The position numbers and the translations under genes are program-made. This document shows, one piece after another, positions 8,646 through 16,990 of a stretch of DNA of 64,000 bases. Position 1 is the first letter of the stretch. Each line of letters opens with the position of its first letter. The notes under the pieces were generated by a model. That model ran no database searches and had not been told where the DNA came from. It was given only the letters and a program-made list of their open reading frames with translations. Source of the DNA: Oceanomicrobium pacificus (GTDB lineage: Bacteria > Pseudomonadota > Alphaproteobacteria > Rhodobacterales > Rhodobacteraceae); assembly GCF_009833495.1 (NCBI RefSeq), contig NZ_WUWG01000003.1, positions 434,001-498,000 on the forward strand, in the 5' to 3' direction.

Positions 8646-9467
8646 ATGACGAAGATTAGCAACCGGCGCCTCGCCGGTCTGTCGGCTTTGTGCATCCTGC
8701 TGGTGCCGCTCTCGCTGAAGCCCGTTGCCGGCCTCTCGCGCGAAGCGCATGCCCCGACCCCCCAGGACCAGGTACTCGACCAGATTCTCACGGTGCAGAG
8801 CCAGGAGCATCGTGCCGATGCCGACCGCAGCCCGACGACATTGTCGGAACTGGAACCGATGCAGGTGGCGGGGCTGCAGCCGTCGCGCCTCTATCAACAG
8901 CAGTGGCGGCTCAATCGTTCCAAACATTCCGGCCAGCATCTGCTGTCGACCGAACATGCGGTGCCGTCCGCGGCCATGCCAAGCGCTCTGGCGACCCGTC
9001 CGGCAGAGGAACTGACCTTCGCGATGGTCGACGCGCTGCCGCGGGCCGAGGGCGGGGCGGAACTCGACTGTCTGGCCGAAGCGCTCTATTTCGAGGCGCG
9101 CGGCGAGACGCTTCTGGGCCAGATTGCGGTTCTGGAAGTGATCCTGAATCGCGTGGATGCGAAAAAATATCCCGACTCGGTCTGTGGCGTGATTGCACAG
9201 GGCACGAGCAGCGGGCGCAAACATGCCTGCCAGTTCTCCTACAAGTGCGACGGCCGCAAGGAGGTCTTCTCCGAGAAGGCGACCTACGAGCGGGGCCGGA
9301 AACTGGCCAAGATGATGCTCGACGGGCGGACCCGGGACCTCACGGACGGGGCGACCCACTATCACACAAAACATGTGAACCCGTCCTGGGCGCGGCGTCT
9401 GACCAAGACCGCGCGCTACGGGGTGCATCTCTTCTACCGCTACCCGACGACCATCGCGTCGAACTGA
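8646..9467 (+). CDS. SleB-type cell wall hydrolase, secreted
   Basis: The 273-residue protein has a signal-like N-terminus (MTKISNRRLAGLSALCILL, ending near AHAPT) and a C-terminal Hydrolase_2 (SleB/CwlJ) domain from about residue 140: LAEALYFEARGE with the family glutamate, ILNRV, CGVIAQG, CQFSY and GATHYHT. Members cleave peptidoglycan glycan strands, or modify cortex in spore formers; in non-sporing alphaproteobacteria the role is wall remodelling. I chose ATG 8646 because it gives a proper signal peptide; the frame is open back to 8493 but that extension is polar and unlike a leader. The region between signal and catalytic domain is low in complexity and probably a periplasmic linker. Confidence 0.85.
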   Translation: MTKISNRRLAGLSALCILLVPLSLKPVAGLSREAHAPTPQDQVLDQILTVQSQEHRADADRSPTTLSELEPMQVAGLQPSRLYQQQWRLNRSKHSGQHLLSTEHAVPSAAMPSALATRPAEELTFAMVDALPRAEGGAELDCLAEALYFEARGETLLGQIAVLEVILNRVDAKKYPDSVCGVIAQGTSSGRKHACQFSYKCDGRKEVFSEKATYERGRKLAKMMLDGRTRDLTDGATHYHTKHVNPSWARRLTKTARYGVHLFYRYPTTIASN

Positions 9468-9562
9468 CGGTGCGGAGATGCGGCGGCCCGTCGGCGGCGG
9501 GCCGCGCTTTGCCGGAAATGCCCGTGACAGGGCTCCGCGCCGCGTGGTAACGGAGCGCGACA

Positions 9563-10540
9563 GTGTCCCAGACGCAGGAACCGCGCCTCGTGAATGAAAC
9601 CAGCCTCGCCTTCGAGAACCCGTCCGTCCGCGCTGCGGCCACGGCCGGCGACCAGCCGCTCGACCGGATCTCGGTCCGCGACCATGTGCGCGCGGTGGAG
9701 ATCGGGGCCTTCCAGTCCGAGCGCGGCAAGCTTCAGCGGCTGCGGTTCAACGTGGTGCTGGAGGTTTCGCGCCACACGGCGGCGCAGAATGACGATGTCG
9801 ACCAGGTCATATCCTACGACACGATCATCGAGGCGATCGAGGCGCAGCTGACGCACGAGCGGATCAACCTCTTGGAAACATTGGCCGAACGGGTGGCGCA
9901 GCGCTGCCTAGCAGATCCGCGTGCGGTGCGCGTTTTCGTGCGGATCGAGAAGCTCGACCGGATTCCGGGCGCGCTTGGCGTGGAAATCGTGCGGCGCCGG
10001 CTCGAAACTGAAGACGTCTCACGCCTGCATCCCGTGACAGAGGCGCCGGAGCAAACGGCCGTTTCGCCGCGCGTTCTGCTGCTGGGGGCGGAAGTTCTGG
10101 CCGACAGCGCCTGCATTCAGGCCTGGCTCGATGTTGTTGCAGCGGCGGACACGCCTGTTGTGCTGGCGCTGCCGCCGCTCGATCCGGCGCGAGCGGCAAG
10201 CGACGGGCCGCTGGAGATCGGGCTCCTGTCCATTGAGCAGAATGCCTGGGCGGTTGCGGCGCTCGGATCCGACCTGTCCGTCGCCGGTTCGCGCACCGAG
10301 CTGGACTGGGCCATTCGCGAGGGGCGCAAGACAGTTTGGGCCCCGTTCAAGATGGTCACGGACGCGGTGGAGAAACCGGGTGCGGGCGCGGACGATCCGG
10401 TCGGGCTGGCGCTCTGGCTCGCGGGGCAGATCGGGGCATCCGACTGTCTGGTGGCTGGGGCAGCGCCCGCATTGCCGGACGGAGCGACGCTGCTCGATGC
10501 GGCCCGCCCCGGACTGCCCGCCGGTGCTGCGACGGGCTGA
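9563..10540 (+). CDS. folB: Dihydroneopterin aldolase with extra C-terminal amino-acid-kinase-like domain
   Basis: Residues 33-148 are FolB, which cleaves 7,8-dihydroneopterin to 6-hydroxymethyl-dihydropterin in folate synthesis. The acid (Glu53 in FQSERG), tyrosine (Tyr85 in ISYDT) and lysine (Lys130 in RIEK) match the known catalytic set by my alignment. FolB is normally about 120 residues; this protein has 325. The remainder (about 168-325) resembles the amino acid kinase fold: VLLLGAEVLADS, a LLSIEQNAWAVAALG helix, TVWAPFKMV and a DDPVGLALWLAGQIGA helix. The Lys and GGS of the kinase phosphate loop are missing. Start is GTG 9563 behind GGAGCGCGACA. It heads the folB-gph-folP-glmM operon. 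Confidence 0.85.
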   Translation: MSQTQEPRLVNETSLAFENPSVRAAATAGDQPLDRISVRDHVRAVEIGAFQSERGKLQRLRFNVVLEVSRHTAAQNDDVDQVISYDTIIEAIEAQLTHERINLLETLAERVAQRCLADPRAVRVFVRIEKLDRIPGALGVEIVRRRLETEDVSRLHPVTEAPEQTAVSPRVLLLGAEVLADSACIQAWLDVVAAADTPVVLALPPLDPARAASDGPLEIGLLSIEQNAWAVAALGSDLSVAGSRTELDWAIREGRKTVWAPFKMVTDAVEKPGAGADDPVGLALWLAGQIGASDCLVAGAAPALPDGATLLDAARPGLPAGAATG

Positions 10541-10547
10541 GCGGCGC

Positions 10548-11225
10548 GTGGCTCGGATCATCTTTGATCTGGACGGCACGCTCGTCGACAGTCTGGCCAG
10601 CCTTGCCAGCGCCGGACGTCAGTTGACCGGGGAACTGGGACGACCGGCGGTGGACGATGCCACCTATCGCGGATTTGTCGGGCATGGGATCGGGCATCAG
10701 GTGCGCTGCCTGCTCGACTCGACCGGCGGGGCGGATGATGCGCTCTTTGACCGTGCTCTGGCCCGGTTTCACGACATCTACGGCGCCGATCCCGCGTCTG
10801 GGGTCAATGCCTATCCCGGTGCGCGAGCGGCGCTCGATGCGTTGAGCGCGGGGGGGCATCGCTGTGGCATCTGCACCCAGAAACCCGAAGCCCCATCCCG
10901 CGCCATTCTGGCCGCGACCGGATTGGCCGACCGGATCGAGGGCGGCGCGTTCGGAGACAGCCTGCCGGTCCTGAAGCCCGATCCGGAGATGCTCTATTTC
11001 GCGGCGCGCAGCATGGGCGGCGGGGCGCCGGTCATTTTCGTCGGGGACAGCCATGTCGATGCGCAGACGGCGCAGGCGGCGGGCGTGCCCTTCATCCTGC
11101 ATCGGGCGGGCTTCCATGACAGCGGCGCGCCGCCCGATGCCGATGCGGGATTTGACCGGTTCGCGGACCTGCCGGATCTGGTCGCGCAACTGTGCAAAAG
11201 TCCAGAAGTCGCAGGTGCACCGTGA
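10548..11225 (+). CDS. HAD-family phosphatase, phosphoglycolate phosphatase-like
   Basis: This is a 225-residue haloacid dehalogenase hydrolase with all four motifs: FDLDGTLVDS (nucleophile Asp and acid/base Asp), the Thr of CTQKP, the Lys of LKPDPEM and VGDSHVDAQTA. The cap-domain type and length match Gph, which removes phosphate from 2-phosphoglycolate, but substrate cannot be told from sequence, and a role in the pterin pathway (dephosphorylating dihydroneopterin phosphate) is worth considering given its place between folB and folP. I start it at GTG 10548, 7 bp after folB; the frame upstream of that overlaps folB and is shadow. It overlaps folP by GTGA. Confidence 0.85.
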   Translation: MARIIFDLDGTLVDSLASLASAGRQLTGELGRPAVDDATYRGFVGHGIGHQVRCLLDSTGGADDALFDRALARFHDIYGADPASGVNAYPGARAALDALSAGGHRCGICTQKPEAPSRAILAATGLADRIEGGAFGDSLPVLKPDPEMLYFAARSMGGGAPVIFVGDSHVDAQTAQAAGVPFILHRAGFHDSGAPPDADAGFDRFADLPDLVAQLCKSPEVAGAP

Positions 11226-12247
11226 GCCAGACCTATTTCCGCCCGATCTGCCGCAGCGGACCGATGCCGGACGGGGCCGTGCCGCTCGCCGGTGGGCCGC
11301 TCTGGTTCACCGAAGCCGACCGCCTGTCGCGGGATGCCGCATCGGAACCGGTGGCCGCAGCGGACCTGCCTGCGACCGTGCGCGACCAGCTGAGCGCACC
11401 TCGCGGGGACATTTGCGGGCTGACCGCGCGGCCCGGCCTTCTGATAGGCATCGTCAACGTCACGCCCGACAGTTTTTCCGACGGCGGGCTGCATGATGCC
11501 GAAGGGGCAGGGGCAGCGCATGGCCGGAAGCTCGCGGATGAGGGCGCGGATATTCTCGACATTGGCGGGGAGAGCACGCGCCCCGGCGCAACACCGGTGC
11601 CGCGGGACGAAGAAATCGCGCGGGTCCGGCCCGTGATCGCGGATCTGGCGGACGCCTTGCCCGACATGCCGCTGTCCATCGACACGCGCCACGCCGCCGT
11701 GGCCGCGGCCGCATTCGATGCCGGCGCCACGCTCTTCAATGATGTGACGGCCCTGCGCCATGACCCGGAGGCACTGGCGCTTGCGGCAGACCGGGCCGGC
11801 ATGGTCTGCCTCATGCATTCGGCCGCCGATCCGCAAACCATGCAGGACGATCCGCGCTACGGGCACGTGCTGCTGGATGTCTATGACCATCTGGCTGAGC
11901 GCGTGGCGGTGGCCGAGGCTGCAGGCATTCCCCGCAGCCGGATCCTTGTCGATCCGGGCATCGGGTTCGGCAAGACGCTCGACCATAATCTCGCGCTCCT
12001 GCGCGGCCTGTCGCTGTTCCACGGACTGGGCTGCGCGGTGTTGCTCGGGGCGTCCCGTAAGCGGTTCATCGGCACGCTGACCGGTGTGGACGCGGCGCCT
12101 GCGCGGGTGCCGGGGTCGGTTGCCGTGGCCTATGAGGCGCTTTCGCAGGGGGTGCAGGTGTTGCGGGTTCATGATATTGCACAGACACGTCAGGCGGTTC
12201 AGATCTGGCGGGCGTTACACGAGCGCGAGGGGCAGGAACAGGCGTGA
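11222..12247 (+). CDS. folP: Dihydropteroate synthase
   Basis: FolP condenses 6-hydroxymethyl-dihydropterin pyrophosphate with p-aminobenzoate; it is the sulfonamide target. The 341-residue protein has a roughly 75-residue N-terminal extension before the barrel, then [35 protein letters not shown] and [13 protein letters not shown], the normal substrate-binding loops. The start GTG 11222 overlaps the stop of the HAD gene (GTGA), pointing to translational coupling, and the stop overlaps the glmM start in the same way. folB, the phosphatase and folP thus form a compact folate module leading into wall-precursor synthesis. Confidence 0.95.
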   Translation: MSQTYFRPICRSGPMPDGAVPLAGGPLWFTEADRLSRDAASEPVAAADLPATVRDQLSAPRGDICGLTARPGLLIGIVNVTPDSFSDGGLHDAEGAGAAHGRKLADEGADILDIGGESTRPGATPVPRDEEIARVRPVIADLADALPDMPLSIDTRHAAVAAAAFDAGATLFNDVTALRHDPEALALAADRAGMVCLMHSAADPQTMQDDPRYGHVLLDVYDHLAERVAVAEAAGIPRSRILVDPGIGFGKTLDHNLALLRGLSLFHGLGCAVLLGASRKRFIGTLTGVDAAPARVPGSVAVAYEALSQGVQVLRVHDIAQTRQAVQIWRALHEREGQEQA

Positions 12248-13584
12248 GCAGACAGTATTTCGGAACCGACGGGATTCGCGGTCGCGCGAACAGCGAGCCG
12301 ATGACGGCGGCAACGGCGCTTGCCATCGGGGCGGCGGCGGGCCGCTATTTCCGGCACGGGCGCGGCACGCACCGGGCGGTGATCGGCAAGGACACGCGGC
12401 GGTCGGGCTACATGCTGGAGACCGCGCTCACCGCAGGGCTGACCTCCGTCGGGATCGACGTGTTCCTGCTCGGCCCGGTTCCGACACCGGCTGTCGGCAT
12501 GCTGACCCGCTCCATGCGGGCCGATCTGGGGATCATGATCTCGGCTTCGCACAATCCGTCACACGACAATGGCATCAAGTTTTTCGGCCCCGACGGGTTC
12601 AAACTGTCGGACGAGGCCGAGGCAGAGATCGAAACCCAGATCGAGGGCGGCGGACCGCTGGTCGAGCCGGACCAGATCGGGCGCGCGACCCGGATTGATG
12701 ACGGGCGCGGGCGCTATACGGAATTTGCCAAGACAGCCTTTCCTAAAAAGCTGCGCCTCGACGGGCTGAAGATCGTGGTCGATTGCGCCAATGGCGCGGC
12801 CTACAAATCTGCGCCCGAGGTCCTGTGGGAACTGGGCGCGGAGGTGATACCGGTCGGCGTGCGGCCAAACGGGTTCAACATCAATCAGGATTGCGGCTCG
12901 ACCGATACACGCACGGCGGCGGAAACCGTGGTCGCGCACGGGGCCGATCTCGGCATTGCGCTCGATGGCGATGCGGACCGCGTGATGATCCTCGACGAGA
13001 CCGGCCGCGTGGCCGATGGCGACCAGCTGATGGCGCTGATCGCGGGCCGCTGGGCGGATGAAGGACGGCTCGCGGGCAACACGCTCGTGGCCACCGTCAT
13101 GTCGAACCTCGGGCTGGAACGCCATCTGGAGGGTCGCGGCCTGTCGCTGATGCGGACCGCCGTGGGCGACCGCTATGTGGTCGAGGCGATGCGGGCCAAC
13201 GGGTTCAACGTGGGCGGCGAGCAGTCCGGCCATATCGTGATGCGCGATTTCGTGACGACCGGTGACGGGCTGATCGCTGCGCTGCAATTCCTTGCCGCGA
13301 TGGTCGAAACCGGCCGGCGGGCCAGTGAGCTGGCGCAGGTGTTCGAAACCGTCCCACAGCTCTTGCAAAATGTGCGCGTGGCGGCTGGCACGGCGCCGTT
13401 GCAGGACGCCGCCGTTCAGGCCGCGATTGCCGAAGGCGAAGCGCGGTTCGGGGACAGGGGCCGGCTGCTCATCCGCGCATCGGGCACCGAGCCCCTGATC
13501 AGGGTGATGGGCGAATGCGAGGACGAGGCGCTTCTGGCCGAAGTCGTCCGGTCCATTGCCGATCAGGTGAGCAAGGCCGGCTGA
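12244..13584 (+). CDS. glmM: Phosphoglucosamine mutase
   Basis: GlmM converts glucosamine-6-phosphate to glucosamine-1-phosphate on the way to UDP-GlcNAc, needed for peptidoglycan and lipid A. The 446 residues carry the phosphoserine loop [17 protein letters not shown], the metal loop DGDADRV and the C-terminal phosphate-binding [20 protein letters not shown] near the N-terminus is diagnostic. Start GTG 12244 overlaps folP (GTGA). folP-glmM is a widespread bacterial pair. The convergent EamA gene ends 18 bp downstream, with no clear terminator between them. Confidence 0.96.
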   Translation: MSRQYFGTDGIRGRANSEPMTAATALAIGAAAGRYFRHGRGTHRAVIGKDTRRSGYMLETALTAGLTSVGIDVFLLGPVPTPAVGMLTRSMRADLGIMISASHNPSHDNGIKFFGPDGFKLSDEAEAEIETQIEGGGPLVEPDQIGRATRIDDGRGRYTEFAKTAFPKKLRLDGLKIVVDCANGAAYKSAPEVLWELGAEVIPVGVRPNGFNINQDCGSTDTRTAAETVVAHGADLGIALDGDADRVMILDETGRVADGDQLMALIAGRWADEGRLAGNTLVATVMSNLGLERHLEGRGLSLMRTAVGDRYVVEAMRANGFNVGGEQSGHIVMRDFVTTGDGLIAALQFLAAMVETGRRASELAQVFETVPQLLQNVRVAAGTAPLQDAAVQAAIAEGEARFGDRGRLLIRASGTEPLIRVMGECEDEALLAEVVRSIADQVSKAG

Positions 13585-13602
13585 TTCCGGATCCGCGCGC
13601 CC

Positions 13603-14532
13603 TCAGGTTGGCGGGACGCGCTTGCCGCGCCCGTCGCGCGACACGAGCACGCCGAGGATGATGAGCCCGTAGGCGAGCGCGGCACTGGCCCGCAGCTCCT
13701 CCCCAAGCACCACGATTCCAAGGAAACCGGCCCAGAGCGGGATCAGGTAGCCGACGATCGACATATAGACCGGCCCGCGCCGCCGGATGATGAAGAAGCG
13801 CAGGGTTTGCGCCAACCCTGTGGGCAGAAGCCCCAGCGCGAGAAGCGCCAGTGCGGGCAGGGTGACGAGCGGCGCTGCCGCCAGCCCGGCACCCAGCCCG
13901 AGCGGCAGGGTCACGGCGCTCGCGCAGATCATGGCGCCCGCGGTGCCCTGCAGGGGGCGCATCGGCGGCATGATCCGGATCAGGATGGCCCCGGTCGCGT
14001 AGCACAGGCACGTCAGGGCAAGGGCCGCGATCGGCAGCGCGAGGTCGCGCAGCGGCAGATCGGGCATGCTGCCCGGAGAGGAGAGCCAGACCAGCCCCAG
14101 AAATCCGATGCCGAAGCCGGTCCATTTCCGCAGGCTGATCGCCTCTTTCAGGACCAGCCGCGCCAGCAGCAGGATGAAGAGCGGCACCGCTGAGATGAAG
14201 ATCGCGACGATGTTGGTTGGCACGAAAAGCTGTGCCCAGCTCAGGAGCGAGAAAGGCAGCGCCAGAGACACGATGCCGACCAGCGCCGACCAGCCCCAGT
14301 CCCGCAAGGAGCGCGGCAGTCCCTGACCCGAGAGGAGCGCAAAGGCGGTGACGAAGATCGCGGCGATGAAAATCCGCCCGCCTGCAACCGCCAACGGCGC
14401 ATATCCGTCGAGTGACAGGCTGGTGAGGAAGAAACTCGATCCCCAGATGACCACCAGAAGTCCGACACCGCCGGCCGAGAGCCAGTCCGTGCCCTCGGCG
14501 GCCGGGGCGGCGGGTTTGTCGGAGACGGTCAT
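13603..14532 (-). CDS. EamA/DMT-family transporter (second of a coupled pair)
   Basis: The 309-residue protein has about ten hydrophobic segments arranged as two EamA repeats, typical of drug/metabolite exporters in the inner membrane. Its repeats contain WGSSFFLTSLSLDGYAPL in the first half and the GEELRASAALAYGLIILGV segment near the end. The start ATG at 14532 overlaps the stop of the upstream EamA gene (ATGA), so the two are probably translated together and may act as a pair or a heterodimer; many EamA proteins are pseudo-symmetric monomers. The substrate cannot be predicted. It converges on glmM. Confidence 0.85.
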   Translation of the reverse strand: MTVSDKPAAPAAEGTDWLSAGGVGLLVVIWGSSFFLTSLSLDGYAPLAVAGGRIFIAAIFVTAFALLSGQGLPRSLRDWGWSALVGIVSLALPFSLLSWAQLFVPTNIVAIFISAVPLFILLLARLVLKEAISLRKWTGFGIGFLGLVWLSSPGSMPDLPLRDLALPIAALALTCLCYATGAILIRIMPPMRPLQGTAGAMICASAVTLPLGLGAGLAAAPLVTLPALALLALGLLPTGLAQTLRFFIIRRRGPVYMSIVGYLIPLWAGFLGIVVLGEELRASAALAYGLIILGVLVSRDGRGKRVPPT

Positions 14533-15479
14533 TTCGACACCACTGGCTCAGGCGCTGCGGCGGCGCGCTTGCTGGTGCGGCCGGTCTGGCTGACGAAGAG
14601 CCCCGCAAGGATCAGCCCGAGCGCGAGCCCGAACTGCAGGGTGATCGGCTCGGATAGGAGAAGCGCGCCGAAGAGCATCGCCCAGACCGGCACCTGATAG
14701 TTGACGAGGCTGAGGAAACTCGGCCCCGCATCCGCGATGACGCGGACCAGCAGAATGGTTGCGACCGCCGTGGGCAGCACCGCCAGATAGAGCACGGCCG
14801 CCAGCGGTCCGGCACCGATCTCCGAGGGCCAGCCCTCCAGCGCGACGGCAACGGGCATAAGGACGACAGCGCCGATCAGGAGGCCGCCCGCGCTGAAGGA
14901 CAGCATGTGTGTCGGCGGCGACAGGCGGGTGATGATCGCGCCGCACGCATAGCAGCCGGCCGCCGCGATACAGGCGAGCCGTGCCAGCGCCACCGGACCG
15001 CTGCCCTCGGGCCCTGCAAGAATCGTCTGCGGCCCAAGGAGCACGATCACGCCCAGAAAGCCGATCCCGAACCCGAGGCTGCGGCGGACGCTCATCCGCT
15101 CGCCCGGCACCAGCAGATGCGCCAGCGGCAGCACGAAAAGCGGCACGACCGCCATGGTCAGTCCCGCGAAACTCGACGTGACATGCTGCTGACCCCAGCT
15201 CAGAAGCGAGAAGGGCAGCGCGTTGGAAAATATCCCCATGCCGGCGCAGTGCAGCCAGATCCGCTTGCCGGTCGCTGTGCCGACGGGCGGAAGCCCCGGC
15301 CCAAGTGTCACCGCGTAGGCCACCAGAAGGAGCGCGGCCAATGCCACCCGCAGCGCCGCAACCATGAGCGGCGGCAGGTCGATGAGCGCGATCTCTACGG
15401 CAAGGAAGGACGCCCCCCAGATCACCGCGAGGCTCAGGAGCAGGATCCAGCTCGTCAGGGATGGGGTGGGCTGGCTCAT
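14529..15479 (-). CDS. EamA/DMT-family transporter (first of a coupled pair)
   Basis: The 316-residue, ten-helix exporter carries two EamA repeats (first repeat begins [20 protein letters not shown]). The frame is open to 15650, but ATG 15479 gives the family N-terminus and is preceded by GGACCACC. It is divergent from serC, and the 257 bp between them must carry both promoters. Its stop overlaps the next EamA gene. It resembles the downstream partner and probably arose by duplication. Possible substrates include amino acids or their derivatives, given the neighbouring serine pathway genes, but that is only context. Confidence 0.85.
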   Translation of the reverse strand: MSQPTPSLTSWILLLSLAVIWGASFLAVEIALIDLPPLMVAALRVALAALLLVAYAVTLGPGLPPVGTATGKRIWLHCAGMGIFSNALPFSLLSWGQQHVTSSFAGLTMAVVPLFVLPLAHLLVPGERMSVRRSLGFGIGFLGVIVLLGPQTILAGPEGSGPVALARLACIAAAGCYACGAIITRLSPPTHMLSFSAGGLLIGAVVLMPVAVALEGWPSEIGAGPLAAVLYLAVLPTAVATILLVRVIADAGPSFLSLVNYQVPVWAMLFGALLLSEPITLQFGLALGLILAGLFVSQTGRTSKRAAAAPEPVVSK

Positions 15480-15736
15480 CGGCGGTGGTCCTGTTCGGGT
15501 ATGGGCCCTCCTTATCCGCTGGCGCGGGCGCGGGCAATCACCGATCACGCGTCTCGTCCCGCTGGCGAAACACGGGTTTCCGATCGGAAACGGCAGGGCT
15601 GCGGGAAACTGGCGCAAGGCGCAAAATTTATCTTGGCGGCGCGTGGTCAATCGCTTATCCGGTCCGTGGGTGCGCAGCCGGACTATGGGCGAGCGGCGGC
15701 GGACTCAGGAATTTCGCCCTGACGATGGAGCCGTCC
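15480..15736 (+). promoter_or_regulatory. serC leader region; candidate serC-type RNA element
   Basis: These 257 bp separate the EamA pair from serC. A hairpin with arms GTCCG (15662-15666) and CGGAC (15679-15683) and a 12-nt loop lies 53 nt upstream of the start, and the SD GGAG sits at 15727-15730. A conserved RNA structure called the serC motif is known upstream of serC in alphaproteobacteria; I cannot recall its consensus well enough to assign it, so this is a candidate location only. An A/T-rich stretch CAAAATTTATC (15622-15632) could belong to a promoter -10 region. Confidence 0.3.
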
Positions 15737-16903
15737 ATGAGCTTCCCCACACCGCCGCAGGTGCGTCCTGCGCGTCCCGAATTTTCATCTGGTCCCTGTC
15801 CCAAACGCCCCGGCTGGTCCGCAGACGCGGTCGCCGCCAAGGCCTTTCTCGGTCGGTCGCACCGCGCCGCGGAACCCAAGGCACAGCTGAAAGAGGCGAT
15901 CGACCGCATGGCGGCGACCCTCGGCGTGCCTGCCGATTACAAGGTCGGCATCGTGCCGGCCTCCGACACGGGCGCCGTCGAAATGGCGCTCTGGTCGCTG
16001 CTCGGCGCACGCCCCGTCGATGTGCTGGCCTGGGAAAGCTTCGGCGCGGGTTGGGCCAGCGACATCACCAAGCAGCTGAAGCTCGACGATGTGAAACTGC
16101 ACGATGCCGGCTATGGCGAACTGCCGGACCTGTCGGCCGTCCGCCGCGACAGCGACATCGTTTTCACCTGGAACGGCACCACGTCGGGTGCCCGCGTGCC
16201 CAATGCCGACTGGATCGCCGCCGACCGTGAAGGTCTGACGATCTGCGATGCCACCTCGGCGGCATTCGCGCAGGATCTCGACTGGGCCAAGCTCGATGTG
16301 ACCACCTTCTCCTGGCAGAAGGCGATGGGCGGTGAGGGGGCACATGGCGTGCTCATCCTGTCGCCGCGCGCGGTTGAGCGGCTGGAGACATACACGCCCG
16401 ACCGGCCCTTGCCGAAAATCTTCCGGCTGACCAAGGGTGGCAAGCTGATCGACGGTATCTTCACCGGCGCCACGATCAACACGCCCTCGATGCTCTGTGT
16501 CGCGGACTGTATCGATGCGCTCGACTGGATCGAGGGGATCGGCGGCCTGACCGCGACCCGCGCCCGGGCCGACGCCAACCTCAAGGCCCTGCAAGACTGG
16601 GTCGATGCAACGGACTGGGTTGAAAACCTCGTTGCTGATCCGGCGGCGCGGTCCAACACGTCCGTCTGCCTCAAGATCGTCGATCCGGCGATTGCGGACC
16701 TCTCCGACGACGCGCAGCGGGCCTTCACCAAGGCCATGGTCAAGAAGCTCGAAGCCGAAGCCGCGGCCTATGACATCAATGGCTACCGTGATGCGCCGGC
16801 AGGCTTGCGCATCTGGTGCGGCGCGACCGTGGATACGGCCGATCTGGAGGCGCTGACGCCCTGGCTCGACTGGGCCTTCGCCGCCGCAAAGGCCGAGCTT
16901 TGA
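15737..16903 (+). CDS. serC: Phosphoserine aminotransferase
   Basis: SerC makes 3-phosphoserine from 3-phosphohydroxypyruvate and glutamate, and may also serve pyridoxal phosphate synthesis. The 388-residue protein begins [17 protein letters not shown], typical of the alphaproteobacterial class. The PLP lysine is in [14 protein letters not shown]. Two ATGs are close (15725 and 15737); I prefer 15737 because GGAG at 15727-15730 is spaced 6 bp from it. serA follows after 87 bp, with a terminator-like hairpin between, so the two serine enzymes are neighbours with possibly separate control. Confidence 0.95.
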   Translation: MSFPTPPQVRPARPEFSSGPCPKRPGWSADAVAAKAFLGRSHRAAEPKAQLKEAIDRMAATLGVPADYKVGIVPASDTGAVEMALWSLLGARPVDVLAWESFGAGWASDITKQLKLDDVKLHDAGYGELPDLSAVRRDSDIVFTWNGTTSGARVPNADWIAADREGLTICDATSAAFAQDLDWAKLDVTTFSWQKAMGGEGAHGVLILSPRAVERLETYTPDRPLPKIFRLTKGGKLIDGIFTGATINTPSMLCVADCIDALDWIEGIGGLTATRARADANLKALQDWVDATDWVENLVADPAARSNTSVCLKIVDPAIADLSDDAQRAFTKAMVKKLEAEAAAYDINGYRDAPAGLRIWCGATVDTADLEALTPWLDWAFAAAKAEL

Positions 16904-16910
16904 TCTGACC

Positions 16911-16936
16911 GCGGTCCCCGGATCGGGGGCCGCTTT
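16911..16936 (+). terminator. Hairpin between serC and serA, possible terminator or attenuator
   Basis: GCGGTCCCC (16911-16919) pairs with GGGGGCCGC (16925-16933) through nine pairs including one G-T wobble, with a GGATC loop, and is followed by TTT. It is strong enough to act as a partial intrinsic terminator. It would lower serA transcription from the serC promoter, leaving serA to a promoter in 16937-16990, or it may stabilise the serC mRNA end. The T-run is short, hence moderate confidence. Confidence 0.55.
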
Positions 16937-16990
16937 CCCGACATTACCGCCCCGAGTTACGCGGGCGATGCAGACAGGATGGAGCACGAG

